Assembly: GCA_038106145.1 (NCBI GenBank)
Contig: JAYODD010000004.1
Location: 1-64,000, forward strand
Reading direction: 5' to 3'
DNA: 64,000 bases
DNA from: JBFJKD01 sp038106145
GTDB taxonomy: Bacteria > Pseudomonadota > Gammaproteobacteria > Pseudomonadales > Porticoccaceae
Below are positions 32,492-40,790 of the stretch, one piece after another; within the stretch, counting starts at the first letter, position 1; the number at the start of each line of letters is the position of its first letter. The notes beneath the pieces are model-generated. The model was not told the DNA's origin. It saw only the letters and a program-made list of their open reading frames with translations, and did not search any database. Made by a program: the position numbers and the translations under genes.

Positions 32492-33670
32492 ATGAATGCA
32501 TTAGAGACCCCCGAAACCCAGCCATTTCTGGAGGCTATCCACTCCACTCTTCCGGTACTCGAAACGCATCGCGAGGCCAGCGAAACCGCTCGCTCGGCGG
32601 CCCCCGAATCCATCGCTGCCCTCAAGCAGGCTGGACTTTCCCGGTTACTTTCCCCGGCGCTGTACGGCGGTCACGAAGCGCCGATACGGGCCCAGCTACT
32701 GGCCTGCTCGGAAACTGCCCGCGCCTGCCCGGCAACGAGTTGGGTGATGATGGTATGCGGTGCCCATAACTGGGTGGCGGGCAGTTACTCCCCGCAGTGT
32801 CGCGAGGAAATATTTGGGCCCGATCCCGAGCTATTTGTTGCCGGGACCCTCGCCGCCCAGGGCCAGTTTAAAAAAGCCGATGGCGGCTGGCGGTTGTCCG
32901 GCCGCTGGCAGTTTTGCTCCGGTGTTGATCATGCGCCCTGGCTACTGGTCAGCGCCGCCCGACCCAAAGACAGCAGCGATGGTCCCAACAGTGTGCACGC
33001 CTTTATTCCCCGGGATCAGGCCCAGATTGACGACACCTGGTTCACCCTGGGTATGCGCGGTAGCGGCTCCAAGGATATCGTGCTGGAGGACGTGTTTGTG
33101 CCAGCGCACCGGGTCGAGCCCACCGGCCGCCTGTTCAACGGTGCCAGCCCCCATGCCCTCGATCACGCCAGCGGACTTTATGTGTTGCCGGTAGCCTCCT
33201 GCCTGGCCACCCAGGTGGGTGGGTGCCTGCTGGGCATGGCGCGGGAAATGTTACGACTGTTTATCGAAAAAACCCGGGTGCGCCCGGATATTTATACGGG
33301 CCAGGGTAAAGGCGCCAAGGCCCGCAGCGCCGGCATACAGCGCCGCGTGGCCGAAGCCTCCGGGGAAATCACCACCGCCGAGCTGTTGCTGGGCCGCAGT
33401 TGCGACATACTCGATGCCATTTCCGCCTCGAAAACCCCCACCGATCTCGCCACCCAAAGTCGCCTGCGTTGGCAGGCAACCTACGCCGCGGAATTGTGCC
33501 GCCGGGCGGTGGATCGTTTGTTTGTCGGGGCTGGGGCCCACGCGGCGTTTGATGGTGAACCCCTGCAGCGTTACTATCGCGACGTGATGATGGCCACCCG
33601 CCACGCCATGGTCGACCTGGACGGCACCGCTGAGATGGAAGGTAAGACATTACTGGGCGTCGAACCCTAG
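32492..33670 (+). CDS. Acyl-CoA-dehydrogenase-fold flavin monooxygenase (HsaA/HpaB-like)
   Basis: A 392-residue protein with the acyl-CoA dehydrogenase fold, but of the flavin-dependent monooxygenase group (HsaA and the oxygenase of 4-hydroxyphenylacetate 3-hydroxylases). Characteristic stretches: CPATSWVMMVCGAHNW, GGWRLSGRWQFCSGVDHAPW, LGMRGSGSKDIVLEDVFVPA and FVGAGAHAAFDGEPLQRYYR. The usual catalytic glutamate of true acyl-CoA dehydrogenases is not seen. Such enzymes need reduced flavin from a separate reductase, and none is adjacent. It is 64 bases downstream of the FAD monooxygenase and probably in the same operon. Confidence 0.85.
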   Translation: MNALETPETQPFLEAIHSTLPVLETHREASETARSAAPESIAALKQAGLSRLLSPALYGGHEAPIRAQLLACSETARACPATSWVMMVCGAHNWVAGSYSPQCREEIFGPDPELFVAGTLAAQGQFKKADGGWRLSGRWQFCSGVDHAPWLLVSAARPKDSSDGPNSVHAFIPRDQAQIDDTWFTLGMRGSGSKDIVLEDVFVPAHRVEPTGRLFNGASPHALDHASGLYVLPVASCLATQVGGCLLGMAREMLRLFIEKTRVRPDIYTGQGKGAKARSAGIQRRVAEASGEITTAELLLGRSCDILDAISASKTPTDLATQSRLRWQATYAAELCRRAVDRLFVGAGAHAAFDGEPLQRYYRDVMMATRHAMVDLDGTAEMEGKTLLGVEP

Positions 33671-33797
33671 CAGGCGGGATTAACGAGAGGACTAAAGCGC
33701 AACAAATTATGGAGACATGGAACAACTGAAGTAAAAAATTACCTGCGGTACTGAAACTGTCTCGATCAGTATTTGACTAGCCACTAACAAAAACTAT

Positions 33798-35201
33798 ATG
33801 GACTCGGCCGTGGACATTTTTACTAATTTTGTGGAATGGCTAACCGCCAATGAAACTGCCCTCAGTGGGTTTGCCGCGCTGATCGTTACCCTTGGCGTAG
33901 CCTTATCGCCGCTGGGCGCAAGCCTGCGTTCTTTTCTACAGGGTCGCAAGGCCAAAGCGCAAACTAACCTGTCACCCGCCGTAGCTGGTATGCCTGTTGA
34001 CAGAGAAACCGACAGCGCACCCACGCACAATCAACATAAACCCTCCATCGCCGTCTTGCCGTTCGAAAATTTAAGTGGCGACTCCGACCAGGAATACTTT
34101 GCCCACGGTATAGCCGAAGATATTATTGTCGCGTTATCCAAGCTGCACTCGTTAATCGTGATTGCGCGCAATACCTCATTCGCCTACAAGGCCCGCGGTG
34201 GCGATGACAGTAACATCGGCAAGGCGCTGGGGGCGCGCTACCTGGTCCACGGCAGCGTGCGAAAAATTGGTGATCGCGCCCGCATCACCGCAGCGCTGGT
34301 GGATACCGACAGTGAAGAACAGTTGTGGGCGGAGCGCTACGACCGCAATCTGGACGACGTGTTTCTCGTGCAGGACGAAATTACCAGCAAAGTGATCAGC
34401 ATCCTGCCCAGCCGCATTGAAGCCGCCGATCTAAAGCGCACCCATAACAAACCCACCGCCAACCTGAAAGCCTACGAATATCTTTTGCGTGGCAAATACC
34501 ATCACCACCTGAGAACCAAAGAAGACAATCAAATCGCCTATGACATGTTGGGCCGCGCGGTGGAGGCAGACCCCAGTTCCGCCCAGGCCTATGCCTGGCG
34601 GGCCTGTGTGATTGGACAGGCAATCGTACGCGGCTACCGCAATGACGACGATGCCATTACCGAAGTGCTTCAAAACGTCGAAACCGCGCTGAATCTCGAC
34701 GACGAAGACTTTGAATGCCACCGCGTGCTGTTGGGCGTGTGCACCTTTCAGAAAAATTATGATCGCGCGGAGTTTCACGCCGCCCGGGCCTACGAACTCA
34801 ACCCCAACGATCCACGGGTCATTTCTCAGTATGGCGAACTGCTGGCGCTGACCGGCCGCGCCGAAGCCGGCATCGAACGCTTACAACAGGCCCTTCTGGT
34901 CGATCCCCACAGCCCCGATGATCGGCTGACCCATCTGGGTTTTGCCCAGTTTGTGGCCCGCCGTTACGACGATGCGTTAGTAACGTTCAAAAAAGTCTCA
35001 CTACTGGGCGTAAAGCACCACGCTTATATAGCCGCCTGCTACGCCCAACTGGACGACCTTGCTAACGCCAGATACCATGCCAGCGAAGTTACCAGGCTCG
35101 ATCCGGCCTTTGCCGTGGATAATTTCGTGACACTGGTGCAGTATAAAAATGACATTGATTACCAACACCACGCCGATGCATTGCGCAAGGCCGGGCTGTA
35201 A
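33798..35201 (+). CDS. Membrane-anchored FlgO-like/TPR protein
   Basis: A 467-residue protein. A single hydrophobic segment (FAALIVTLGVALSPLGASL, residues ~25-43) probably anchors it. A FlgO-like domain typical of cyclase-associated TPR proteins follows: SIAVLPFENLSGDSDQEYFA, then RYLVHGSVRKIGDRARITA and EQLWAERYDRNLDDVF. From about residue 225 to the end come TPR repeats. In most relatives an N-terminal adenylate-cyclase or winged-helix domain precedes this unit; here it is replaced by the short membrane stretch. It may be a scaffold or sensor. It is read alone downstream of the aromatic cluster. Confidence 0.8.
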   Translation: MDSAVDIFTNFVEWLTANETALSGFAALIVTLGVALSPLGASLRSFLQGRKAKAQTNLSPAVAGMPVDRETDSAPTHNQHKPSIAVLPFENLSGDSDQEYFAHGIAEDIIVALSKLHSLIVIARNTSFAYKARGGDDSNIGKALGARYLVHGSVRKIGDRARITAALVDTDSEEQLWAERYDRNLDDVFLVQDEITSKVISILPSRIEAADLKRTHNKPTANLKAYEYLLRGKYHHHLRTKEDNQIAYDMLGRAVEADPSSAQAYAWRACVIGQAIVRGYRNDDDAITEVLQNVETALNLDDEDFECHRVLLGVCTFQKNYDRAEFHAARAYELNPNDPRVISQYGELLALTGRAEAGIERLQQALLVDPHSPDDRLTHLGFAQFVARRYDDALVTFKKVSLLGVKHHAYIAACYAQLDDLANARYHASEVTRLDPAFAVDNFVTLVQYKNDIDYQHHADALRKAGL

Positions 35202-35335
35202 TAACCGCGCAACGCGGGGTACTCAAATATCCCTTATCAAGCCCATCAGGAACTGCGGCGGCGTAGCAATTTGTCGGTGCGAATGTGCTTGTTAATTCCC
35301 AGGGTGCAGTTGCAACCCGTCACCCCTTGCCCTCA

Positions 35336-36220
35336 TTAAAAATGATTTTCTTCAAGGCGACAGGATTCATCGGGTAATTCGATTTCCAACGTTGAATGAA
35401 ATATTCCGAAGTCGTCGACGATTTGTCTGAAACGGTTTTTAACCAGAGTATATTCTTCAGGAGTTAAATTCTTTTCAGCGACCAGATGCACGGTTAACAC
35501 CGTGTGTTCGCCGTCAAGTGACCACAAGTTCAGGTGGTGTACGCCGTTGATGTACTCGATATGACCAATCTTTTTTTGAATGTCTGCCACGTCTTGCGAG
35601 GAGGGAGAAGCCTGGAGAAAAACAGGAATAATATTTTTAAGCTGCTTGACGATATTGGCCAGAATATAGAGCGTTATAAGGGTGGCGAGAATCGGATCCA
35701 GTATCTGAATGTCTTTGAACATCAGGATAATAGCGACGATTAGAATGGCGACCCAGCCCAGCACATCTTCCAGAAGATGCAATGCCACCAGTCGCACATT
35801 AGCAGTTGTACCCTTGGACAGGCGCAGCATTGCGATCCCGTTGACGGCCACGCCGATAATGGCCAGAGCGAACATTCCCTGCGCATTGGAAGGCTCGGGT
35901 TCAATGATGCGGGGAATCGCCACGGATAATACGTAAAAGGAACTGACCAGCAGTAGCAAGGCGCTGATGATGGCCCCCAGCAGCGTAAAGCGCCGATAGC
36001 CATAGGTGTAAGTTCGGTTCGCCCCTTTTGCCGATAGCGACTCAAAATACCAGGCTTGCGCCAGCGCAAAGCAATCCCCCAGGTCGTGTACCGCGTCGGC
36101 AAGAATCGCGGTGCTATTGGTCAACAGCCCCCCAACAAACTCGACGACCGTGAATCCCAGGTTGAGAAAAAACGCCAACTTAAGATTACCGACGGCGGTA
36201 TGGGGATGATTGTGTGCCAT
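35336..36220 (-). CDS. Cation diffusion facilitator (CzcD/ZnT-like)
   Basis: A 294-residue CDF antiporter that exports Zn(II), Cd(II) or Co(II) in exchange for protons. Helix 2 has the metal site ADAVHDLGDCFALA and helix 5 has HLLEDVLGWVAIL, matching the HxxxD pairs of zinc-type transporters. A C-terminal cytoplasmic ferredoxin-like domain (INGVHHLNLWSLDGEHTVLTV) completes it. The His-rich loop often found between helices 4 and 5 is absent. GGGA lies six bases before the ATG. No MerR or ArsR regulator is adjacent. Confidence 0.9.
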   Translation of the reverse strand: MAHNHPHTAVGNLKLAFFLNLGFTVVEFVGGLLTNSTAILADAVHDLGDCFALAQAWYFESLSAKGANRTYTYGYRRFTLLGAIISALLLLVSSFYVLSVAIPRIIEPEPSNAQGMFALAIIGVAVNGIAMLRLSKGTTANVRLVALHLLEDVLGWVAILIVAIILMFKDIQILDPILATLITLYILANIVKQLKNIIPVFLQASPSSQDVADIQKKIGHIEYINGVHHLNLWSLDGEHTVLTVHLVAEKNLTPEEYTLVKNRFRQIVDDFGIFHSTLEIELPDESCRLEENHF

Positions 36221-36253
36221 GATGTATCCCGTTTAACCAGCGTAAATCGTGCG

Positions 36254-36282
36254 ATTGGCTATCGGCTTATGTTCGCTATACA
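36254..36282. repeat. Dispersed repeat copy (TCGGCTTATGTTCG type)
   Basis: This stretch, about 35 bases upstream of the CDF start, contains ATCGGCTTATGTTCGC then TATAC. It closely matches the copy at 40599-40619 (GTCGGCTTATGTTCGG then AATAC). It has only half of the palindrome. See also the copies at 38402, 40627, 40666 and 40809. Confidence 0.5.
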
Positions 36283-36377
36283 GGACCGATCTCTGCAGGC
36301 ACTGGAGATTTCACCCCATTGCAACCGCAAGCGCCCGCGACACTGATCGCCGAGCAGCGACGACCGCCGACCCGTTA

Positions 36378-38216
36378 TTACCAGGCAAGGTCATACATTC
36401 CAGGCAGCAATATCGACAGCCCCACCCACACGATTACGGTCAGGGGGACACCGACGCGGACAAAATCCATAAATTTGTAGCCACCCGCATGCATCACCAG
36501 CAGATTGGTTTTGTAGGCCATGGGCGTGGCGTAACTCATATTGGCGCCGAACAATACGGCGATAACGAAGGGCTCCGGGTTGACCTGCAATTGATAAGCG
36601 ATGCTGATGGCGATCGGCGTGCCGATAACAGCAGCGGCATTGTTGGACACCACGTTGGTGAGAATGGCCATGAGCAGCATCAGCCCCGAGAGCACCACCG
36701 CCGGTGATGCCCCCGAACTTACAGCGACAAACACCTGTGCCATATATTCGGCGCCACCGGTATGCAACAGTGCCGAACCGAGCGCCAAACTGGCGACGAC
36801 GATAAGAATGATCTGGGTGCTTAACGCCAGCGAGGCCTGTTGCCACGACAGGCACTTGGTTGCCAGCATTAAAAACACACCGCCCATGGCGCTGATGGCA
36901 ATGGGGGCCAGGCCCAGGGCGGCGACGCCAACGATGCCGAACATGATGACCAACGCGGTGAAGGCTTTTTTGGTGTGCGGCAGATCCGTGGTGGCATCCA
37001 GCACCAGCAACTCCCCTTCCCGTTTGGTCTCGGCAATTTTTTCGCTGTGGCCTTGCACCAGCAGCACATCCCCAACCTGCAGGCGGATGGTTTCTATCTT
37101 TTCGGGGAGGGTTTCAACGGTTTTGCCCGCATGATGTATCGCCAGCACCGCCAACTGGTAACGCTGAACAAAATTGGCCTGTCTGAGCGTCATGCCCAGA
37201 ATAGGCGAGCCCTGTAACACCACAATCTCGGCAATCTGCTGGCCTTCCCCTGCCAACGGATGCTCTTCATCGACCCTGGTATTTTCGCTATAAAGTACTG
37301 CCCCCAGCACTTTTTCAAACTCCTTGAGATTTTCCGGTGTGTCATTCACCAGCAGCCGGTCACCAGCCCGTAAGCGGACGTCGGGCAATCGCTGAACAAA
37401 GAAACCATTGCCCCGCATAATTCGCGATACCTGGATCATACCGTTGGTTTTTTCAACCACCTCTGCCAGCGTTTTACCCGCCGCAAAGCCATCCTCGGGA
37501 ATTTCGAGTTGCGCTGAAAATAACCGGGGAGACGTATCCGTCAGGGTCGCTTCCCGTGCAGGTATCAAATGTGGTGCTATCAGCCATAAATACAGTATGG
37601 CAATACCGGCCACAGTGGCCGCCGGTATAAAAAAATCGAACATCTGTATTTGGCGCAGACCCATGTCTGCCGCCACGGAGATCACCAGCAGGTTGGTCGA
37701 AGTGCCAATAGTCGTACTCATGCCCCCGACCAGGGTGGCAAAACCCATAGGCATCAACATGCCGGACGCCGCTGCTCCGGTACGCAGTGACACACTGACC
37801 AGAATTGGCAACAACAACACCACTATGGGCACATTGTTTACAAAGGCGCTGAAGAAGGCACCAATAAGCAGCGTGAGCAACATGCTGAACGCCGGGCTCA
37901 GCTTCCATAACCGCGCCAGGTTGCGCCCCAGCGGTTCCAGTGCGCCGGTACGCACCAGCCCATTCCCGGCGATCATCAGCGCACAGACTGCAACGAGCGC
38001 CTCGTGCCCAAACCCGCTAAAAAACTCCACCGGTTTGATGTGTTCCCCGTCCGCCGTCGTATAGGGGAAAACGGCAAACCCAACGGTGAGCACCACCAGA
38101 ATAAACAGACTGGAGCTTTCAATGGCAATGCGCTCCCGGCTAAACAGGTATAGCGCTAGCACTACCAGCGCAAGCACCGCGAGCGCGTGGGTATCCGGGA
38201 GTGATGGTAGATTCAT
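36378..38216 (-). CDS. SLC13/DASS-type permease with two TrkA-C domains
   Basis: A 612-residue membrane protein. Hydrophobic N- and C-terminal halves of about six helices each flank a soluble centre (residues ~205-385) with two RCK_C/TrkA-C regulatory domains (for example EIPEDGFAAGKTLAEVVEK and LRQANFVQRYQLAVLAIHH). Transport-half motifs are VNNVPIVVLLLPI, GTSTNLLVISVAADMG and VVSNNAAAVIGTPIAIS, typical of DASS anion:sodium transporters. Similar proteins carry sulfate, dicarboxylates or other anions; the substrate here is unknown. It lies on the same strand as the CDF gene, 157 bases upstream of it. Confidence 0.88.
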   Translation of the reverse strand: MNLPSLPDTHALAVLALVVLALYLFSRERIAIESSSLFILVVLTVGFAVFPYTTADGEHIKPVEFFSGFGHEALVAVCALMIAGNGLVRTGALEPLGRNLARLWKLSPAFSMLLTLLIGAFFSAFVNNVPIVVLLLPILVSVSLRTGAAASGMLMPMGFATLVGGMSTTIGTSTNLLVISVAADMGLRQIQMFDFFIPAATVAGIAILYLWLIAPHLIPAREATLTDTSPRLFSAQLEIPEDGFAAGKTLAEVVEKTNGMIQVSRIMRGNGFFVQRLPDVRLRAGDRLLVNDTPENLKEFEKVLGAVLYSENTRVDEEHPLAGEGQQIAEIVVLQGSPILGMTLRQANFVQRYQLAVLAIHHAGKTVETLPEKIETIRLQVGDVLLVQGHSEKIAETKREGELLVLDATTDLPHTKKAFTALVIMFGIVGVAALGLAPIAISAMGGVFLMLATKCLSWQQASLALSTQIILIVVASLALGSALLHTGGAEYMAQVFVAVSSGASPAVVLSGLMLLMAILTNVVSNNAAAVIGTPIAISIAYQLQVNPEPFVIAVLFGANMSYATPMAYKTNLLVMHAGGYKFMDFVRVGVPLTVIVWVGLSILLPGMYDLAW

Positions 38217-38412
38217 TGGGATATAGTAACTGAAATATTTAGCATTTAAGAGATAGGCGATAAAACGTATAAAGCGTCATGTAGCTCATTGGTCGCGAAC
38301 CCTTTGAATTGATCACGATAATATGCGACTTAGCCAGTAAAGAGGTTGTTATTAGGAGCAAGCTGCGTGGGCCGAAAACAATGGCGTCCGCACCGAATGA
38401 TACCGGTATATG

Positions 38413-38456
38413 TATCAAGGAGTCTGACCCCTTGATAAAGGCGCCTGACCCCTTGA
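38413..38456. repeat. Palindromic repeat pair (CTGACCCCTTGAT type)
   Basis: TATCAAGGAGTCTGACCCCT followed by TGATA (38413-38437) is a near-palindrome. A second half copy, CGCCTGACCCCTTGAT, follows at 38441-38456. Such strings recur between genes in many Gammaproteobacteria, often near transposase remnants. The 3' end of the TPR lipoprotein gene lies just beyond it. Confidence 0.6.
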
Positions 38457-38463
38457 TTTTCGC

Positions 38464-39000
38464 CTACGGCACAGGGTTCCTTGCTTCGCTAGGGATAAAG
38501 GTGGCATCCACCCCTTCCAGCGTAAGAGCCTTTGCGTATTCGGCAAATACTATTTTGACGGTCTGATATTCGCCATTAGAATATTTATCCCAATAAGGCA
38601 AGACAGCTTTGATATGCGGCACGCCTGTCTGCCACTGATCTAGAGCCGCATAAGACGCTGCGATTTCTATGTGACGACGTCCCATGGCCAAATCATCAAA
38701 CGTGCCCGCATGGTTCGCGTACTTAATTGACTCCTGTAAAGCGGCAACGGAGTTATCAAAATTAGCTCGGCGGCGATAAAAAGTGCCGAGATTATAATAT
38801 GCGGTTGATACCTCCTTAGAACCGAGGTGATTTTTTGCACGCCACACTGCAGAAACCAGGTTCTCGTGAGCCGCTTTATAGTTTTCTTTGCGCTCATCAT
38901 CAGATGCAACTGTTAATTCGGCATCGTAATAGGTTTGTTGAACACTACATGCAGGGAGTAGTATCAATGCTGTAACAATAAATAGTGTTATTTTTTTCAT
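38464..39000 (-). CDS. TPR-containing lipoprotein
   Basis: A 178-residue protein from ATG 39000 (MKKITLFIVTALILLPAC). It has a lipoprotein signal whose lipobox LLPAC ends at Cys18. Mature sequence contains two or three helical repeats of the TPR type (VSTAYYNLGTFYRRRANFDN; AASYAALDQWQTGVPH). GGGG lies about seven bases upstream of the start. The last ~10 residues (EARNPVP) run into the repeat region, so the C-terminus may derive from inserted repeat sequence. The gene is more AT-rich than its surroundings. I know of no function; it may belong with the YajG-like lipoprotein upstream. Confidence 0.7.
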   Translation of the reverse strand: MKKITLFIVTALILLPACSVQQTYYDAELTVASDDERKENYKAAHENLVSAVWRAKNHLGSKEVSTAYYNLGTFYRRRANFDNSVAALQESIKYANHAGTFDDLAMGRRHIEIAASYAALDQWQTGVPHIKAVLPYWDKYSNGEYQTVKIVFAEYAKALTLEGVDATFIPSEARNPVP

Positions 39001-39014
39001 GAGCAACCCCATAT

Positions 39015-39037
39015 ATCAAGGATTCTGAATCCTTGAT
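39015..39037. repeat. Perfect 23-bp palindrome (ATCAAGGATTC / GAATCCTTGAT)
   Basis: Two perfect 11-base arms around a single T, of the same repeat family as 38413-38456, lie just upstream of the TPR lipoprotein start (39000). It could act as an operator, a hairpin in the mRNA leader, or simply be a copy of the dispersed repeat. Confidence 0.6.
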
Positions 39038-39058
39038 TTGGAACAAATCGAAGACAAC

Positions 39059-39078
39059 CAAAACGCGCCTGCGTTTTG
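39059..39078 (-). terminator. Hairpin downstream of the YajG-like lipoprotein gene
   Basis: CAAAACGC, a four-base loop and GCGTTTTG form a perfect 8-bp stem 22 bases beyond the stop at 39100. It is followed on the minus strand by a weak T-rich tract (GTTGTC). It probably attenuates or ends transcription between the two lipoprotein genes. Confidence 0.5.
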
Positions 39079-39099
39079 ATTGCCCGATTGACCATTACG

Positions 39100-39699
39100 C
39101 TAAATTTGATCTAAGACCTGTTGTCGAAAGTATTCGTCAGTAAATAACTTCGATACCATGTCGTTCAATGAGGCATTAAATGCCTTCAGTATTGCAGGCT
39201 TTATTGAGGATTCCTTCCCACTAGTACCATCTCCAAATATAGTATCTCGCCATAATATTTTATTAGTATTGTGATCACGAGCCGTGAGCTTCACAGATAC
39301 TTGCATGTTAATTGTCCCGCTGGCCCATCCAGAAATTACTTTTGAACTTACATCAACTAAATCACCTTCCAAAATTACATTTCGAGGCCGCTCATCGTTA
39401 AGTCCCTGTGTATCAATTGCCTGTATTAGCGCATCTTTAACAATCAGAGAGAGTGCTTTTTCTGCCTGCCAACCTCCAGTAGTAGTTTGGCCATATCCAT
39501 TTATCTGATGCATGATCATTTTAGGATTTTCAACGTTCCGATTGTCGTTGATTTCTCCAATCGATATAGAAGGCAAATGATCTCCTTCTAATCCGAATGA
39601 TTGGCCGGAATATTGATAATTCACTGGTAGATCATGAACTGTGAATGCACACCCTGACAGTAGGGCAGCAGAAACGATTACACCAAAAATTTTATTCAC
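39100..39699 (-). CDS. YajG-like lipoprotein
   Basis: A 199-residue lipoprotein starting at GTG 39699, with GGAGG nine bases upstream. The signal and lipobox are VIVSAALLSGC, lipidated at Cys17. The mature part resembles the YajG family: it alternates short strands and helices (LPSISIGEINDNRN; EKALSLIVKDALIQAIDTQ; GTINMQVSVKLTARD) and ends with a helix. YajG-like proteins are of unknown function and face the periplasm. Codon use is AT-rich compared with the flanking housekeeping genes. The downstream TPR lipoprotein probably forms a unit with it. Confidence 0.7.
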   Translation of the reverse strand: MNKIFGVIVSAALLSGCAFTVHDLPVNYQYSGQSFGLEGDHLPSISIGEINDNRNVENPKMIMHQINGYGQTTTGGWQAEKALSLIVKDALIQAIDTQGLNDERPRNVILEGDLVDVSSKVISGWASGTINMQVSVKLTARDHNTNKILWRDTIFGDGTSGKESSIKPAILKAFNASLNDMVSKLFTDEYFRQQVLDQI

Positions 39700-39727
39700 T
39701 TATTATTTCCTCCATTTTTGATAATAA

Positions 39728-39806
39728 ATTTAACGCCGCCGTTCACCCGGCCGAGGGGTGGCGCGAAGCACCGCTCACGAGGATCGGGTGCGACGGCTGG
39801 TTAGCC
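39728..39806 (-). mobile_element. attC-like integron recombination site
   Basis: On the plus strand ATTTAAC (39728-39734) and GTTAGCC (39800-39806) bracket 79 bases. The first end matches the RYYYAAC/GTTRRRY core exactly and the other has one mismatch. Inside, GCCGTTCACCCG pairs with CGGGTGCGACGGC, leaving only unpaired bulge bases. This gives the long imperfect hairpin of an attC site. The TAA stop of the neighbouring gene lies within the core, as is common in cassettes. No second attC or integrase is seen in the window. Confidence 0.45.
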
Positions 39807-40553
39807 AGCTTTTTGCGCGTCATCAGATACCCCTACATGACGAAGCCAAGCCAAAACCAGACCGCGTATTAAAGTTACCGCGACGCCGTATTGCATTGGG
39901 TGGGGCGGAGGGTCGCCTCTATCCTTGCCGTGACGACCATCGCTCCGGAGCGTGCTGTAACTATTGGCAGTGCGGGTAAGCAAATTGGCGTCACTGCGAG
40001 AAATCCAGTCAAGTTCAAACATCTGGTCGCCAACATCCGCCTGAACTAACTCGAAAAGAAGGTAAAGCTCGGACCAGGTCAGGCTTGGCCGACCGACGAT
40101 ACTGAGGGCGTCGTGAGCCCGAGGGGAGAGCGAAGCGGCCCGTATTAGTGGCAAAGCGATAGCCTCGCGAGGGTCAGGCTGAACCTTGTCCCCGACCACT
40201 GTGCGCACAGAGCCTGCCTTACATCGTTCCTCTACGCCGTTGAGAGCTACAACGGTACAAAGAATGACACCAGCTGAGTCAACGCCGAAGAGTTTTTCGG
40301 CCAATGAAAGCGACCGAAAGGCTGAACTCAAGAGGCGACCAGTGCCGTTGATCAGCTCCAGTTGGCTTTCGGCAAACGCGCGAACCGGTTCATAACTATC
40401 TCCAACAATCGCCGATGGGATCACGAGGACAAATGTATCGTCACGTGTGGTGACATGGACATCTTGTCCCGCGAGCCAAAGCGGGAGATCCTCGAGGTCA
40501 AACTGATGACCAACCAGTGGCACTATCCAAGAAGCAATCTGTCGCTTGTCCAC
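39801..40553 (-). CDS. Hypothetical protein, probable integron-cassette gene
   Basis: A 250-residue soluble protein from a GTG start at 40553 (DKRQIASWIVPLVGHQFDLE). I do not recognise a domain. Visible features: an N-terminal alpha/beta region (VHVTTRDDTFVLVIPS), a helical middle (AESQLELINGTGRLL) and a C-terminal helical part (WSELYLLFELVQADVG). A glycine/proline loop (DGRHGKDRGDPPPHPM) precedes the last helix, LIRGLVLAWLRH. There is no signal peptide or membrane segment. The stop codon overlaps an attC-like site, suggesting cassette origin. The upstream side holds a cluster of palindromic repeats that could include its operator. Confidence 0.65.
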   Translation of the reverse strand: MDKRQIASWIVPLVGHQFDLEDLPLWLAGQDVHVTTRDDTFVLVIPSAIVGDSYEPVRAFAESQLELINGTGRLLSSAFRSLSLAEKLFGVDSAGVILCTVVALNGVEERCKAGSVRTVVGDKVQPDPREAIALPLIRAASLSPRAHDALSIVGRPSLTWSELYLLFELVQADVGDQMFELDWISRSDANLLTRTANSYSTLRSDGRHGKDRGDPPPHPMQYGVAVTLIRGLVLAWLRHVGVSDDAQKAG

Positions 40554-40586
40554 CGTATCCGCTCTAAGTAGGCTTGCTAATTAATT

Positions 40587-40609
40587 GTAAACCGACCAGT
40601 CGGCTTATG
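40587..40609. repeat. Palindromic repeat around CCGACCAGTCGG
   Basis: GTAAACCGACCAGTCGGCTT followed by ATG reads almost the same on both strands (core CCGAC-CA-GTCGG perfect). The shape resembles TetR-family operators. It is upstream of the 39801-40553 gene, 34 bases from its start. Confidence 0.55.
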
Positions 40610-40619
40610 TTCGGAATAC

Positions 40620-40643
40620 GAGACTGGTCGGTATATGTACCGG
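40620..40643. repeat. Repeat copy GACTGGTCGGTATATGTACC
   Basis: A second member of the family, followed by its own small palindrome CGGTA-TATG-TACCG. A third, shorter copy (GTGGTCGGTATAT) lies at 40663-40675. Confidence 0.5.
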
Positions 40644-40790
40644 ATTTGGGGTGTTAAACAGAGTGGTCGGTATATCATTCCCTGGCACCGATGTATTTTA
40701 TGCTCCCAATATATTGTTTTTAAGGAATAAAGCAATAGCGTCGATGCTTTCAGCTAAATGAACGCCTGCGTCGCTATTATGTTGGCTTTT

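Noticed and set aside
40651..40657. GTTAAAC at 40652 as a second integron core
   Set aside because: It is in a suitable orientation as an inverse core on the minus strand, but no partner core or stem can be paired with it.
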